Assembly (NCBI RefSeq): GCF_002812725.1
Contig: NZ_NMUN01000008.1
Coordinates: 62,001-126,000, forward strand
Source of the DNA: Microbacterium sp. BR1
GTDB taxonomy: Bacteria > Actinomycetota > Actinomycetes > Actinomycetales > Microbacteriaceae
Reading direction: 5' to 3'
DNA: 64,000 nucleotides
The notes under the pieces are model-generated. The model did no database searches, was not told where the DNA came from, and saw nothing but the letters and a program-made list of their open reading frames with translations. Each line of letters starts with the position of its first letter. Position 1 is the first letter of the stretch. This document shows positions 50,385 to 58,909 of this stretch, in pieces. A program made the position numbers and the translations under genes.

Positions 50385-51814
50385 CGGGTCACCTCCTCAT
50401 TCGAGGCATCCGCCGGGACGAGCGCAGCGTTACCAGGTGTCCCGCCAGCTGTCTCGGTGGCATCGTGATCGACCTCGCGAAGTCTCACGACGAGCTGCGA
50501 GGGCACGTGTCGGTCGACCTCGGTGACCTCGACGTCGAGCCATCGCTCGATGTGCATGCCCTGCACTGTCTCGGCCGGCTTTTCGGGCAGGGTGATCCGA
50601 ACGGTCACGCCCACGGGCACCAGGTCGCCGTATTCGCTGATGATCAGACCCGCGATGGTCTCGGCGTCGCCGCGGGGCAGATCGTGGCCGATCAGTCGCT
50701 CGACCTCGTCCAGGTGCACGTCGCCGGGCAGGGTCCAGTGGTCGTCTCCCACATTGACGACTTCGTGGACATCCATGTCGTGCTCATCCGAGATCTCGCC
50801 GATGACTTCTTCGGTGAGGTCCTCGATGGTGAGGATGCCGTCGAAGTTGCCGTACTCGTCGACGACGCACGCGAGTTCGTTGCGGGTCTGGCGCATCCGT
50901 TCGAGTGCGACGGGCAACTGCATCGTCGTGGGGATGACGACGGCGTCGCGCATGACGGTCGACACCGGCGCGTCGTTGTCGTGCTTGTTGCGGAGCAGAT
51001 CGATGAGTTCCACGACGCCCACCGGATCGTCTTCGTCGCCGATCACGGGGTAGCGGGTGTGGCCGGTCGCCATCAGCGCCCGGACCTCGCCGATCGTGGT
51101 GTCGGGAGAGATCGAGTCGATGCGCGAACGCGGGACCATCGCGTGCTCCACGTCGCGCTGCGGGAAGTCGAGGATGCGGTCGATGATCATCGACAGATCG
51201 TCCGGCAGGTCCCCACTGACGCGTGATTCCTCGATGATCGCCTCGAGGTCGCGTGCCGTCGCGCTCTCGTCTACGTCTTCGAGCGGCTCGATCCGCAGCA
51301 GGCGGAGCAGAGCGTTCGCGGCGACGTCGAACACCGTGATGAGCCATCCGAATGCCAGCAGATAGATGCGCGTCGGCATGGCGAGCGCGCGGGCAAGGGG
51401 TTCGGGATTCGCGATCGCGAGGTTCTTGGGATAGAGCTCACCGAAGATCATGGTGACGATCGTCGCGAGCAGCAGGGCACCGATCGTGCCCACCAGCACC
51501 GATACCGTCGGGTCGATGCCGACCCCGCCCAGCAGGGTGCCCAGCGAAACGCCGATCAGCGGCTCGGCGACGTAACCGATCAACAGGCCCGTCACTGTGA
51601 TTCCGAGCTGGGCGCCCGAGAGCATGAAGGACGTGCGCTTGGTGATGGTGAGAACGCGCTTCGCTTGCGCGTCGCCCTTCTCTGCCAGCGCCGCCATGCG
51701 GGAGCGGTCGACCGACATGTAGGCGAACTCCTGCGCGACGAAGAATCCGCAGGCGGCGATGATCGCCAGCGTGACGAGCACACCCACCAGCAGAGTCAGC
51801 GCTGCCTCGAGCAT
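50381..51814 (-). CDS. CNNM/CBS/CorC-type transporter (hemolysin family)
   Basis: A 477-residue protein. The CNNM domain (1-200) includes FFVAQEFAYMSVDRSRMAAL, SGAQLGITVTGLLIGYVAEP and FGELYPKNLAIANPEPLARA. The CBS pair follows (about 215-340) with VMRDAVVIPTTMQLPVALER and DGILTIEDLTEEVIGEISDE. The CorC-HlyC domain ends the chain, with AETIAGLIISEYGDLVPVGV. It should export Mg2+ or a similar divalent cation. Translation starts from ATG 51814 behind a hairpin that holds the Shine-Dalgarno, hinting at leader-based control. It is first in the operon with the short CNNM and DedA genes. Confidence 0.9.
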   Translation of the reverse strand: MLEAALTLLVGVLVTLAIIAACGFFVAQEFAYMSVDRSRMAALAEKGDAQAKRVLTITKRTSFMLSGAQLGITVTGLLIGYVAEPLIGVSLGTLLGGVGIDPTVSVLVGTIGALLLATIVTMIFGELYPKNLAIANPEPLARALAMPTRIYLLAFGWLITVFDVAANALLRLLRIEPLEDVDESATARDLEAIIEESRVSGDLPDDLSMIIDRILDFPQRDVEHAMVPRSRIDSISPDTTIGEVRALMATGHTRYPVIGDEDDPVGVVELIDLLRNKHDNDAPVSTVMRDAVVIPTTMQLPVALERMRQTRNELACVVDEYGNFDGILTIEDLTEEVIGEISDEHDMDVHEVVNVGDDHWTLPGDVHLDEVERLIGHDLPRGDAETIAGLIISEYGDLVPVGVTVRITLPEKPAETVQGMHIERWLDVEVTEVDRHVPSQLVVRLREVDHDATETAGGTPGNAALVPADASNEEVTR

Positions 51815-51823
51815 CGAAATTCA

Positions 51824-51844
51824 CCCCCTCGAAGAATGAGGGGG
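51824..51844 (-). promoter_or_regulatory. Shine-Dalgarno-sequestering hairpin before the CNNM operon
   Basis: CCCCCTC (51824-51830) and GAGGGGG (51838-51844) form a perfect 7-bp stem with a 7-nt loop. On the mRNA (minus strand) the 3' arm GAGGGGG lies 9 nt before the ATG and is the only good Shine-Dalgarno, so the stem would block initiation. A second possible hairpin (CCTCC-N8-GGAGG) lies just upstream. The leader up to the IS is about 200 nt. Confidence 0.5.
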
Positions 51845-52020
51845 CTCGGTGATCGACCCTCCTGGTCGGTGGAGGCACGATGATGGCTCACGGGGTTTCT
51901 CTCTCGTGGGTCAGTGGCAAGTCCTGTCAACGATACGGGGCTGCCAGCCAAGCCGATGCTGTTCCGCTCAGGTGAGGGTCAACGCACAGGAACCTCACTC
52001 GTGACGCGGACTGGCCGCGC

Positions 52021-53458
52021 GGTCAAGTCCCGTGTTGTGGTGTCAATCCGGCTGCTTCCTTGATGGGTGAGGGTCAGGCGGTGAGGAACAGGTCGGGGCG
52101 CTCAGGCTCGGCGTGGTCTTGGAGTGTGTGGACGAGTTTGCGCATGGAGATGTCGGAGAGGTAGCGGCGTTCACCGTATTGCCATTCCTCGTGCTGCTCC
52201 TGCAGGACGGCGCCGATGAGGCGGGTGACGGAGTCGCGGTCGGGGAAGATCTGCACGACGTCGGCGCGGCGTTTGATCTCACGGTTGAGGCGCTCGATCG
52301 GGTTGTTGGACCAGACCTTCTGCCAATGCTCACGCGGGAGCGGCGCGAATCCGGTGAGGTCTGCTTCGGCAGCATTGAGCATGTCTGCGATCTCCGGGAA
52401 CGACCCGCGGAGGGACGTGGAGACCTGGTGATACTGGGCGATCACGGCCTCGGGGGTGGTCTGCGCGAAGATCGTCGAGATCAGCGCGTTGACGGGCTTG
52501 GAGCGTGCCGATCCGAGCTTCTGGGTGACGTTACGAGCGAAGTGGACGCGGCATCTCTGCCAGCCCGATCCGGGGAGGATCGCTTTGACGGCGGCTTTGA
52601 TGCCGGCGTGAGCGTCGGACGTGACGAGGGTCACGCCGAGCGGGTCTGTGTCGGTGGAGACTTTCAGACCGCGGTCGCGGAGGGAGCGGAGGAACTCGGT
52701 CCAGAAGTCCGTCGTCTCCGCGTCGCCGAGAGCCATCCCGAGGATCTCCCGACGGCCGTCGCCGCTGACCCCGGTCGCGACGATGAGGGCTTGGGAGAGA
52801 ACCCGGCCACGGTGGCGCACGTCGAGGTAGGTGGCGTCCAGGAACAGGTACGGGAACCAGGTGTGATCGAGCCGGCGGTGCAGAAACTCGTGCACCACCT
52901 CATCGATCTCGGAGCAGATGCGGGAGACGGTGGACCGGCTGATGCCGGTGTCGTTGCCCAGCGCGCGGACGAGCTGGTCGACCTTGCGGGTGGAGACTCC
53001 GTCGATCCAGGCCTGGCAGATCACCGCGTAGAGCGCCTTGTCGACACGGCGGCGTGGGCTGAGCAGGCTCGGGAAGAACGACCCCTCCCGCAGCTTCGGA
53101 ATCTGAATGTCGACCTCCCCCGCGGGCGTGGCGAGCGTCTTCGCGCGAGCACCGTTGCGACGCGTGGTGCGCTCCGCCGTGCGTTCGTAACGGGCCGCGC
53201 CGATCTTCGCGGTCGCTTCCGCGTCAACAAGGTCCTGCAGCCCCGCCTGCAGCATCCGACGGAACACGTCGGAATGGGCGAGGTCAGGATCGGCGAGGAC
53301 TTCTGCGATCAGGGTCGTCAAGGCAGACTGATTCTGGGTCATCGTGGGATCTCTTCTTTGCTTCTTGGCGGAAACAACTGGTCATCCCACGATGGCCCTC
53401 CTACGTCAACGACGACGAGAACCCCGCAGGAATTGACACCAAGCTACGAGACGCACCC
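52021..53458 (-). mobile_element. IS256-family insertion sequence, copy 2 (1438 bp, complete)
   Basis: Same length, ends and transposase as copy 1, in opposite orientation. The target duplication GGCCGCGC lies at 52013-52020 and 53459-53466. Because both copies keep matching duplications, each inserted on its own and no inversion has occurred between them since. Confidence 0.93.
52074..53342 (-). CDS. IS256-family transposase (copy 2)
   Basis: A 422-residue protein, identical residue for residue to the copy at 42479, including the catalytic Asp in FLDATYLDV, the Asp in LVTSDAHAG and the Glu in NPIERLNRE. The gene is intact, which points to recent transposition. The start is the ATG at 53342, as in copy 1. 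This second copy sits inside the segment bounded by repeats A and B, near its right end. Confidence 0.95.
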   Translation of the reverse strand: MTQNQSALTTLIAEVLADPDLAHSDVFRRMLQAGLQDLVDAEATAKIGAARYERTAERTTRRNGARAKTLATPAGEVDIQIPKLREGSFFPSLLSPRRRVDKALYAVICQAWIDGVSTRKVDQLVRALGNDTGISRSTVSRICSEIDEVVHEFLHRRLDHTWFPYLFLDATYLDVRHRGRVLSQALIVATGVSGDGRREILGMALGDAETTDFWTEFLRSLRDRGLKVSTDTDPLGVTLVTSDAHAGIKAAVKAILPGSGWQRCRVHFARNVTQKLGSARSKPVNALISTIFAQTTPEAVIAQYHQVSTSLRGSFPEIADMLNAAEADLTGFAPLPREHWQKVWSNNPIERLNREIKRRADVVQIFPDRDSVTRLIGAVLQEQHEEWQYGERRYLSDISMRKLVHTLQDHAEPERPDLFLTA

Positions 53459-53466
53459 GGCCGCGC

Positions 53467-53756
53467 GACCTCATGCCTGGCGATCCCGCCCCAGTAGCAA
53501 TGGCTAGCAGAACCATTGGGGCCGCTGGTGAGATCAGCCACACCGAGCCAGCCGGAGATGCGATGCGTGTAATCAGGACTCGAGTCACTGACGGTGGGCA
53601 TTTCACCCACGTGAGATTCTGTGGGCAGCTCGTGGGCACGCACGATTTCGAGGAACTGCTCGACCGCGCTCGGCCGTGCTGAATGCGGTTCGCTCAAATC
53701 CAATTCGCTGACCCACGCAACGAAGAAAATCCCTGACCACGCCGTGCCCACAACTG
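53467..53756. other. Stretch between IS copy 2 and repeat B
   Basis: No gene can be supported. A long minus-strand frame crosses from the IS through repeat B, so it is not a natural gene, and a 69-codon plus-strand frame (53473-53682) has no recognisable fold. The segment is probably island-end sequence. Confidence 0.35.
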
Positions 53757-53849
53757 AACCGCAACGAACAGAACTGAGGCCGGCCCCAGCTGATCGAATC
53801 AGACTGAAACCGGCCTCAAAGTGGCGGTGACGGTGGGATTTGAACCCAA
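53757..53849. repeat. 93-bp direct repeat, copy B: tRNA 3' end plus terminator (att-like)
   Basis: It is in the same orientation as copy A (44065) and differs at two positions. It contains the tRNA 3' fragment (53822-53848, minus strand) and the hairpin 53776-53817. Right of the repeat the sequence does not continue into a tRNA, so the complete gene is not here. It marks the border between the DosR/CNNM segment and the copper segment. Confidence 0.8.
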
Positions 53850-54011
53850 CCAGGAACACCTTTCATACGTGCACAACAGGCCGGCTTCGCTGTCATTCCG
53901 CGAGACTTGACCTTTCGGCCGTGTACTGCGAAGGCCCTGAGCTTTCGTCAATCTTTCTCACGGCGTTCCCACGGGCTCGGGCCTCGTGCGGGGCAAGGAA
54001 AGTGCCTTCTT

Positions 54012-54911
54012 TCAGCCCGCGGAGCGGGTTCCTCCTTGATCGCGTGCTATTGCGTCAATGATGGCGGGGATGTCGTCGCCGGCTTGCTGCAAGAACTCGT
54101 CCTGCAGCAGGGTGGCGAGGTCGGAAACGGCGACCGTGAGCACCTCTCCGGCGGCCACCACGATGGGGATGCGGCTCTTCTTGGCCGTTTTCGCGATGCC
54201 CCAGCCGGTGGTCATCGCTTGGGGCAGCGCGAGGGACCGATCCTTCTCGGCGAAGTAGTAGGTTTCGGCGCTCTGCATGAGATCGACGCGGGTTTGCGCG
54301 AGGGCTGAGGCGATTTCGTTCATCACCAGCGCATCGGTCTCGTACGCTTCGTCGCGTTCCAGGCGGGACACGAACCCGCCTTCAACGAGACTCCGGGTCC
54401 GCAAGGTGGTAGTGCGGCGACGGTTCAGCGCGGGGTAGAGCTGCATGATCCACGATACGGCGGCGGTGAAGAGAATGAAGCCGGTGAGTGCTTGGAGCGG
54501 GGCAAGTATTCGCAGCGCGGGGGTGGTCGCGACGACGTCTCCGTAGCCGAGGGTCCCAAGCGTGACGAGGGAGAGGTAGATCGACGAGAAGAGATCGGGA
54601 TAGCGGTCCGGGTTGATACCCGGGGCAAAGCTGAAGCCGTCCGGCATCTGAGGCAGATAGATCAGTGTCCACCCGAAAACCTGCAGCGCTGCCCAGACGA
54701 CGATGACCAGGACGATTCCCACCGGCCCGGCAAGCGGTGACGGGCTCCCCCTCGGCCACCGGGATACCCGCCAGGTTCCGCGCATCACCCACGTGCTCAC
54801 CCCTCCGCGGCCGGCGGGGTGAAACAGCGTGTGGAATACGTCACGAAGGCCAACGAGAATCAGTGCGACACCGACTACGACGGACAGCACGTTCATAGTC
54901 TCCGGCAGCAT
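54012..54911 (-). CDS. Two-transmembrane potassium channel family protein
   Basis: A 299-residue protein. Membrane segments lie at about 8-28, 62-82 and 133-153. The pore loop carries the selectivity filter in SLVTLGTLGYGDVVATTP (near residue 120), with the classic Thr-x-Gly-Tyr-Gly-Asp. The C-terminal 140 residues are cytosolic and helical, without an RCK-type Rossmann motif. It would conduct K+ across the membrane. It follows repeat B and precedes the copper genes, with no operon partner; the gap to the DUF305 gene is about 100 bp. Confidence 0.85.
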   Translation of the reverse strand: MLPETMNVLSVVVGVALILVGLRDVFHTLFHPAGRGGVSTWVMRGTWRVSRWPRGSPSPLAGPVGIVLVIVVWAALQVFGWTLIYLPQMPDGFSFAPGINPDRYPDLFSSIYLSLVTLGTLGYGDVVATTPALRILAPLQALTGFILFTAAVSWIMQLYPALNRRRTTTLRTRSLVEGGFVSRLERDEAYETDALVMNEIASALAQTRVDLMQSAETYYFAEKDRSLALPQAMTTGWGIAKTAKKSRIPIVVAAGEVLTVAVSDLATLLQDEFLQQAGDDIPAIIDAIARDQGGTRSAG

Positions 54912-55016
54912 CGCGTCGTTCCTCGACTTTCATTCTCTCCTCCGACTAGGCAAGCACCACCGCTTCAGCCTCAGATGGCGATGCGGCGTAACATGCCCGT
55001 CGGGCTCCTACGCCAG

Positions 55017-55646
55017 TTACTCGGCGGGGCACTGGCGCGCGGCGGCGCGATCGAACTCGGGTACCTCGCGGGCCTCAGCCTCGGCGACAGTGGCGGCGAT
55101 GCCGTTCTCCTCGATGTCCTTGATCAGCCAGTCCATCTCGAGGATCTCGTTTCGCTGAGCTTCGCTGATCGAGATCGCGAGTTCGCACACGCGCACATCC
55201 TGAATCTGCGCCCGTTCGGAACGGGTGATGGCGAGCGAGTGATGCGGGATCATTGCGCTCATCCAGTCCGTGTCATCCACCGTGATCTGGCTGCGGTCGA
55301 GAGCGATGCCGCCGCCGATCAGCAAAACCCCGACTGCGACGATCGCGATGTTCGCTTTCGTGTTCTTGTACATGTTCAGCATCCAGGCGATCATGACCAA
55401 CACCATGGTGCCGCCCATCGTGACCGCCATGAACACACGACTCTCGCTGAAGCGGACGTGGCCCCACTCCCACGAACCGGCGAACATCACCCAATACATG
55501 ACGACCATCGCGGTGAGGATCATCGCCGCGAATCGCAGATACATCGGCATCTGCATCCGCGACTTCTGCTCCGTCTGGTGCTCGTTGTGGTCACGCTGTT
55601 GGTCGTTGTTCTGATTCGTCGACAAACGGATCATCTCCTCATTCAC
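55017..55646 (-). CDS. DUF305-domain protein with N-terminal membrane segments
   Basis: A 209-residue protein. After a polar, Asn/Gln-rich start come about three to four hydrophobic helices (MYLRFAAMILTAMVVMYWVM, then VFMAVTMGGTMVLVMIAWML and IAIVAVGVLLIGGGIAL). The C-terminal DUF305 part has MSAMIPHHSLAITRSERAQI and LAISISEAQRNEILEMDWLI. DUF305 proteins occur mainly in copper and heavy-metal resistance loci, and the Met/His-His motif could bind copper outside the membrane. It precedes the four-helix-bundle copper protein region on the same strand, in line with a copper role. Confidence 0.87.
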   Translation of the reverse strand: MNEEMIRLSTNQNNDQQRDHNEHQTEQKSRMQMPMYLRFAAMILTAMVVMYWVMFAGSWEWGHVRFSESRVFMAVTMGGTMVLVMIAWMLNMYKNTKANIAIVAVGVLLIGGGIALDRSQITVDDTDWMSAMIPHHSLAITRSERAQIQDVRVCELAISISEAQRNEILEMDWLIKDIEENGIAATVAEAEAREVPEFDRAAARQCPAE

Positions 55647-55717
55647 TCATTCGTAATCATTCACTCATTCGTACCGTCGATTGCCTCTCGTCGGTCGAGG
55701 CGCGATCGGTCGCGCTC

Positions 55718-56116
55718 TCAGGCGGCGAGCATCTCGACGCAGGCCTGCTCGCAGTGGCGGCACGCCTCTGCGCAGATCTTGCAGTGCTCGTGCATCTCGG
55801 CGTGCTGCTCGCACTCCTCCGCGCAAGCGGCGCACGCGGCTCGGCACGCCTCGAGGACCGCACGAATAGTGTCGGGGTTGCTGCCCGTCTGGCGGGTCAG
55901 TACGGCAGCGGTCGCGGCGCAGACGTCGGCGCAGTCTAGGTTCTTGCGGATGCATTCGGTGAGCTCCGCGACCATGTCCTCGCTGAGGCACGCGTCAGCG
56001 CACGCGGCACACGACTGGGCGCACTCCACGCACGCCTCGATACACGTCAGCAGCGCATTGCTCGCATCGGCCTTCGGGTGGGTGCGCAGCATGTCTCCCG
56101 TAATGGTCATCGTCAT
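55718..56116 (-). CDS. Cys-rich four-helix-bundle copper-binding protein (Csp/DUF326-like)
   Basis: A 132-residue protein with about 17 Cys and several His spaced on helices: CIEACVECAQSCAACADACL, then CIRKNLDCADVCAATAAVL, CRAACAACAEECEQHAEMHE and HCKICAEACRHCEQAC. This is the Csp copper-storage type, where Cys line the core of a four-helix bundle and bind many Cu(I) ions. No signal peptide is evident, so cytosolic storage is likely. I use the ATG at 56116; the frame opens earlier. The gene is divergent from copB, and CsoR-like boxes lie between them. Confidence 0.92.
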   Translation of the reverse strand: MTMTITGDMLRTHPKADASNALLTCIEACVECAQSCAACADACLSEDMVAELTECIRKNLDCADVCAATAAVLTRQTGSNPDTIRAVLEACRAACAACAEECEQHAEMHEHCKICAEACRHCEQACVEMLAA

Positions 56117-56189
56117 TGCTCCTTTCCCGCCGGGCGGATGCCCGACCAGCGGCACGCTACAACGGGCATACCCATCCACGGAGGGGGTT

Positions 56190-56206
56190 GCATACCGGTA
56201 GGGGGC
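56190..56206. promoter_or_regulatory. Candidate CsoR box, proximal to the Csp gene
   Basis: CATACCGGTAGGGGGCT keeps the TACC...GGGG core of CsoR operators but has an imperfect right arm. It lies about 75 bp upstream of the Csp start. Confidence 0.4.
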
Positions 56207-56260
56207 TGCGGTACTAAGTCACACGTACGTAGCAAGCCAGAGCGTCTCGCGCACGGCCGC

Positions 56261-56280
56261 CATACCCAATGGGGGTATAC
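56261..56280. promoter_or_regulatory. CsoR-type operator between Csp and copB genes
   Basis: The dyad ATACCC-AATG-GGGGTAT (56262-56278) matches the G-tract CsoR operator pattern TACCC-N4-GGGGTA. The csoR gene lies at the end of the copB operon, so derepression by Cu(I) is the expected control. Confidence 0.65.
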
Positions 56281-56333
56281 AGTGAACTTGTCGCCATACC
56301 AACAAAGGCGACCCCCCAGGAGGGGAAGTTGTC

Positions 56334-56366
56334 ATGTCGATGAACGAGTTTCGGGTATGGATATGA
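56334..56366 (+). CDS. Possible 10-residue leader peptide upstream of copB
   Basis: AGGAGGGG ends 8 nt before an ATG at 56334 that encodes MSMNEFRVWI and a TGA. A 7-bp hairpin, GCGGGCT-N6-AGCCCGC (56370-56389), follows at once, and copB starts 60 bp later. The very strong ribosome-binding site ahead of such a short frame suggests a translated leader, though no Cys or His cluster is present. It is unproven. Confidence 0.35.
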   Translation: MSMNEFRVWI

Positions 56367-56452
56367 CATGCGGGCTCGATGAAGCCCGCTGAATCGCTCG
56401 CTCACTCTGTTCCACCCGATGATCGCGACGACGTTGTCGATAGGAAAGGCCC

Positions 56453-58558
56453 ATGACCTCAAACACCTCTGACCACGCCCCTGGGGGGACGCACCCCGGG
56501 GAGCACGGTCAGCACACCGGACAGATGGCAGAGCACGACGCACACTCAGAACACAGCGGGGCACATGCGGGCCACGGCGCCGATCACGTAACGCAATTTC
56601 GTCGGCTGTTCTGGATCAACCTGATCATTGCCATACCCGTCGTGGCGTTCTCGAGCATGTTTGCGATGCTCGTCGGATACCAGCTGCCCGACTTCCCGGG
56701 CGCCGCATTCATCGCCCCCGCGCTGGGTACCGTCATGTATGTGTGGGGCGGGCGCCCGTTCCTCACCGGTGCGGTCGCCGAATTGCGTGCCCGCACACCC
56801 GGCATGATGCTGCTGATCGCCCTCGCAATCACTGTCGCGTTCCTCGCCTCCTGGGGCGCGAGCCTCGGACTGTTGGATCACGAGCTCGAGTTCTGGTGGG
56901 AGCTGGCACTGCTGATCGTGATCATGCTCCTCGGGCACTGGATCGAGATGCGGTCGCTAGCCCAGACCACTTCGGCCCTCGACTCGCTCGCAGCGCTCTT
57001 GCCCGACGAGGCCGAACGGGTCGAGGGCGACGACGTGATCACCGTCTCACCCACCGACCTGAGGGTTGACGATGTCGTGATCGTTCGCCCCGGTGGCAGC
57101 GTTCCCGCCGACGGGCGCATCGTCGACGGCAGCGCCGACATGGACGAGTCCATGGTCACGGGCGAATCCCGCACTGTGTCGCGCGGTGTGGGCGACCCGG
57201 TCGTGGCGGGTACCGTCGCGACCGATTCCGGGCTGCGCGTGCAGATCACCGCCACGGGTGACGACACCACCCTCGCCGGCATCCAACGGCTCGTCACCGA
57301 GGCGCAGGCTTCGTCATCGCGAGCACAGCGTCTCGCCGACCGCGCCGCGGCATGGCTGTTCTGGTTCGCCCTCGGCTCCGCCGTCATCACCGCGCTCGTC
57401 TGGAGCCTCCTCGGCAACCCCGATGCTGCCGTCGTCCGCACGATCACGGTGCTCGTGATCGCGTGCCCTCACGCGCTCGGGCTCGCGATCCCCCTGGTCG
57501 TCTCGATCGCAACCGAACGCGCCGCGCGCGGGGGCGTTCTCATCAAGGACCGCCTGGCGCTCGAGAGCATGCGCACGATTGACGCCGTGCTCTTCGACAA
57601 GACCGGCACCCTCACCAAGGGCGAGCCGACTATCACCGATGTGCAGACGGTCGGGGATGTCGAGCCCGACACCGTTCTGCGCCTCGCGGCCGCGGCGGAG
57701 GCCGACAGCGAGCACCCGCTCGCGAAGGCGATCGTCCGCGCCGCGCAGGACCGGGGCCTCGCCGTGCCGCGCGCATCCGGCTTCCACTCCTCCCCCGCCG
57801 TCGGCGTCACCGCGACCGTCGAGGGCACCAAAATCCGGGTCGGCGGGCCGGCACTGCTCACCGAGGCCGCGGCGTCCGAAATCCCCGCCGCCGACACGTG
57901 GCGAGATGAGGGCGCGATCATCCTGCACGTCATGCAGAACGGCGCGGTCATCGGCGGGCTGCGGCTCGCGGACGAGATCCGCCCCGAATCGCGCGAAGCC
58001 GTCGAGGCGCTGCACGCCCTCGGGGTCGAGGTCGTCATGATCACCGGTGACGCAGATGCCGTCGCGCGGACGGTCGCGGGCGAACTCGGCATCGACCGGT
58101 ACTTCGCGGGCGTCCGCCCCGAAGACAAGTCAGCCAAGGTCGCCGAACTGCAACACGGCGGACGCAAGGTCGCGATGGTGGGCGATGGCGTGAACGATGC
58201 CCCCGCCCTAGCGCAGGCCGACGTCGGCGTCGCCATCGGCGCCGGCACCGACGTCGCGATCGCTTCCGCCGGAGTCATCCTCGCCAGCTCCGACCCGCGC
58301 TCGGTGGTATCGGTCATTGAGCTGTCGCGAGCGAGCTACCGCAAGATGCAGCAGAATCTCTGGTGGGCCGCTGGCTACAACCTGCTCTCGGTCCCGCTCG
58401 CCGCCGGCGTGCTCGCCCCGATCGGATTCGTGCTGCCGATGTCGGTCGGCGCGATCCTGATGTCGCTGTCGACGATCGTCGTCGCCCTCAACGCCCAACT
58501 CCTCCGGCGCCTCGACCTGCAGCCCGAGGCATCCGTCCGCGCCGTCCTGAACCGCTAG
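56453..58558 (+). CDS. copB: Copper-translocating P-type ATPase, CopB type (P1B-3)
   Basis: A 701-residue copper exporter. The N-terminus (about 1-45) is rich in His and Gly, as in CopB proteins, with no Cys-x-x-Cys domain. The membrane motif is ACPHALGLAIPLV (Cys-Pro-His), which marks the P1B-3 group. Other motifs are MVTGESRTVSR, the phosphorylation site FDKTGTLTKGEP, DSEHPLAKAI with the ATP-binding His-Pro, and MVGDGVNDAPALAQAD. It should export Cu(I) or Cu(II) and possibly Ag(I) from the cytosol. It is followed by csoR with a 12-bp gap and preceded by a CsoR-type operator. Confidence 0.93.
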   Translation: MTSNTSDHAPGGTHPGEHGQHTGQMAEHDAHSEHSGAHAGHGADHVTQFRRLFWINLIIAIPVVAFSSMFAMLVGYQLPDFPGAAFIAPALGTVMYVWGGRPFLTGAVAELRARTPGMMLLIALAITVAFLASWGASLGLLDHELEFWWELALLIVIMLLGHWIEMRSLAQTTSALDSLAALLPDEAERVEGDDVITVSPTDLRVDDVVIVRPGGSVPADGRIVDGSADMDESMVTGESRTVSRGVGDPVVAGTVATDSGLRVQITATGDDTTLAGIQRLVTEAQASSSRAQRLADRAAAWLFWFALGSAVITALVWSLLGNPDAAVVRTITVLVIACPHALGLAIPLVVSIATERAARGGVLIKDRLALESMRTIDAVLFDKTGTLTKGEPTITDVQTVGDVEPDTVLRLAAAAEADSEHPLAKAIVRAAQDRGLAVPRASGFHSSPAVGVTATVEGTKIRVGGPALLTEAAASEIPAADTWRDEGAIILHVMQNGAVIGGLRLADEIRPESREAVEALHALGVEVVMITGDADAVARTVAGELGIDRYFAGVRPEDKSAKVAELQHGGRKVAMVGDGVNDAPALAQADVGVAIGAGTDVAIASAGVILASSDPRSVVSVIELSRASYRKMQQNLWWAAGYNLLSVPLAAGVLAPIGFVLPMSVGAILMSLSTIVVALNAQLLRRLDLQPEASVRAVLNR

Positions 58559-58570
58559 AGAGGCCCTGCC

Positions 58571-58909
58571 ATGTCGAACACCACCCGAGACCCCGTTCAC
58601 GAGCCTGAATTCGCTCACGAACCCGCCGGGCACGGCTACATCACCGACAAGTCCAAGTACCTCAACCGGCTGAAGCGCATCGAGGGACAAGCCCGGGGTG
58701 TGCACAAGATGATCGAGGACGAGAAGTACTGCATCGACATCTTGACGCAGATCAGTGCTCTCACCAGCGCGCTACAGGTCGTCGCCGTCGGTCTTCTCGA
58801 CGATCATCTCAAGCACTGCGTCCTCAATGCCGCGCGCGCGGGCGGCGACGAGGCAGACATAAAGATCAAAGAAGCCACCGACGCCATCGCGCGACTCGTG
58901 CGGTCCTGA
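58571..58909 (+). CDS. csoR: CsoR-family copper-sensing repressor
   Basis: A 112-residue helical repressor. The Cu(I) ligands are conserved: Cys in DEKYCIDILTQISAL, and His and Cys in GLLDDHLKHCVLNAAR (Cys-His-Cys). The N-terminal tail is polar, with three to four His, and could add metal affinity. Members bind G-tract operators in the apo form and release DNA on copper binding. It is last in the copB operon, and the CsoR box at 56261-56280 controls the operon, so the loop is autoregulated. No separate promoter is visible. Confidence 0.92.
   Translation: MSNTTRDPVHEPEFAHEPAGHGYITDKSKYLNRLKRIEGQARGVHKMIEDEKYCIDILTQISALTSALQVVAVGLLDDHLKHCVLNAARAGGDEADIKIKEATDAIARLVRS

Noticed and set aside
51815..52020. 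An M-box Mg2+ riboswitch before the CNNM operon
   Set aside because: None of the conserved M-box segments could be found by eye; only the blocking hairpin is supported.
42363..53458. A composite transposon bounded by the two IS256 copies
   Set aside because: Each copy has its own matching 8-bp duplication, so they inserted separately; a composite transposition would leave one duplication at the outer ends only.
53401..53859. A 152-codon minus-strand frame across repeat B and the IS end
   Set aside because: It is a chimera of tRNA fragment, island end and IS sequence, so it cannot be a natural gene.
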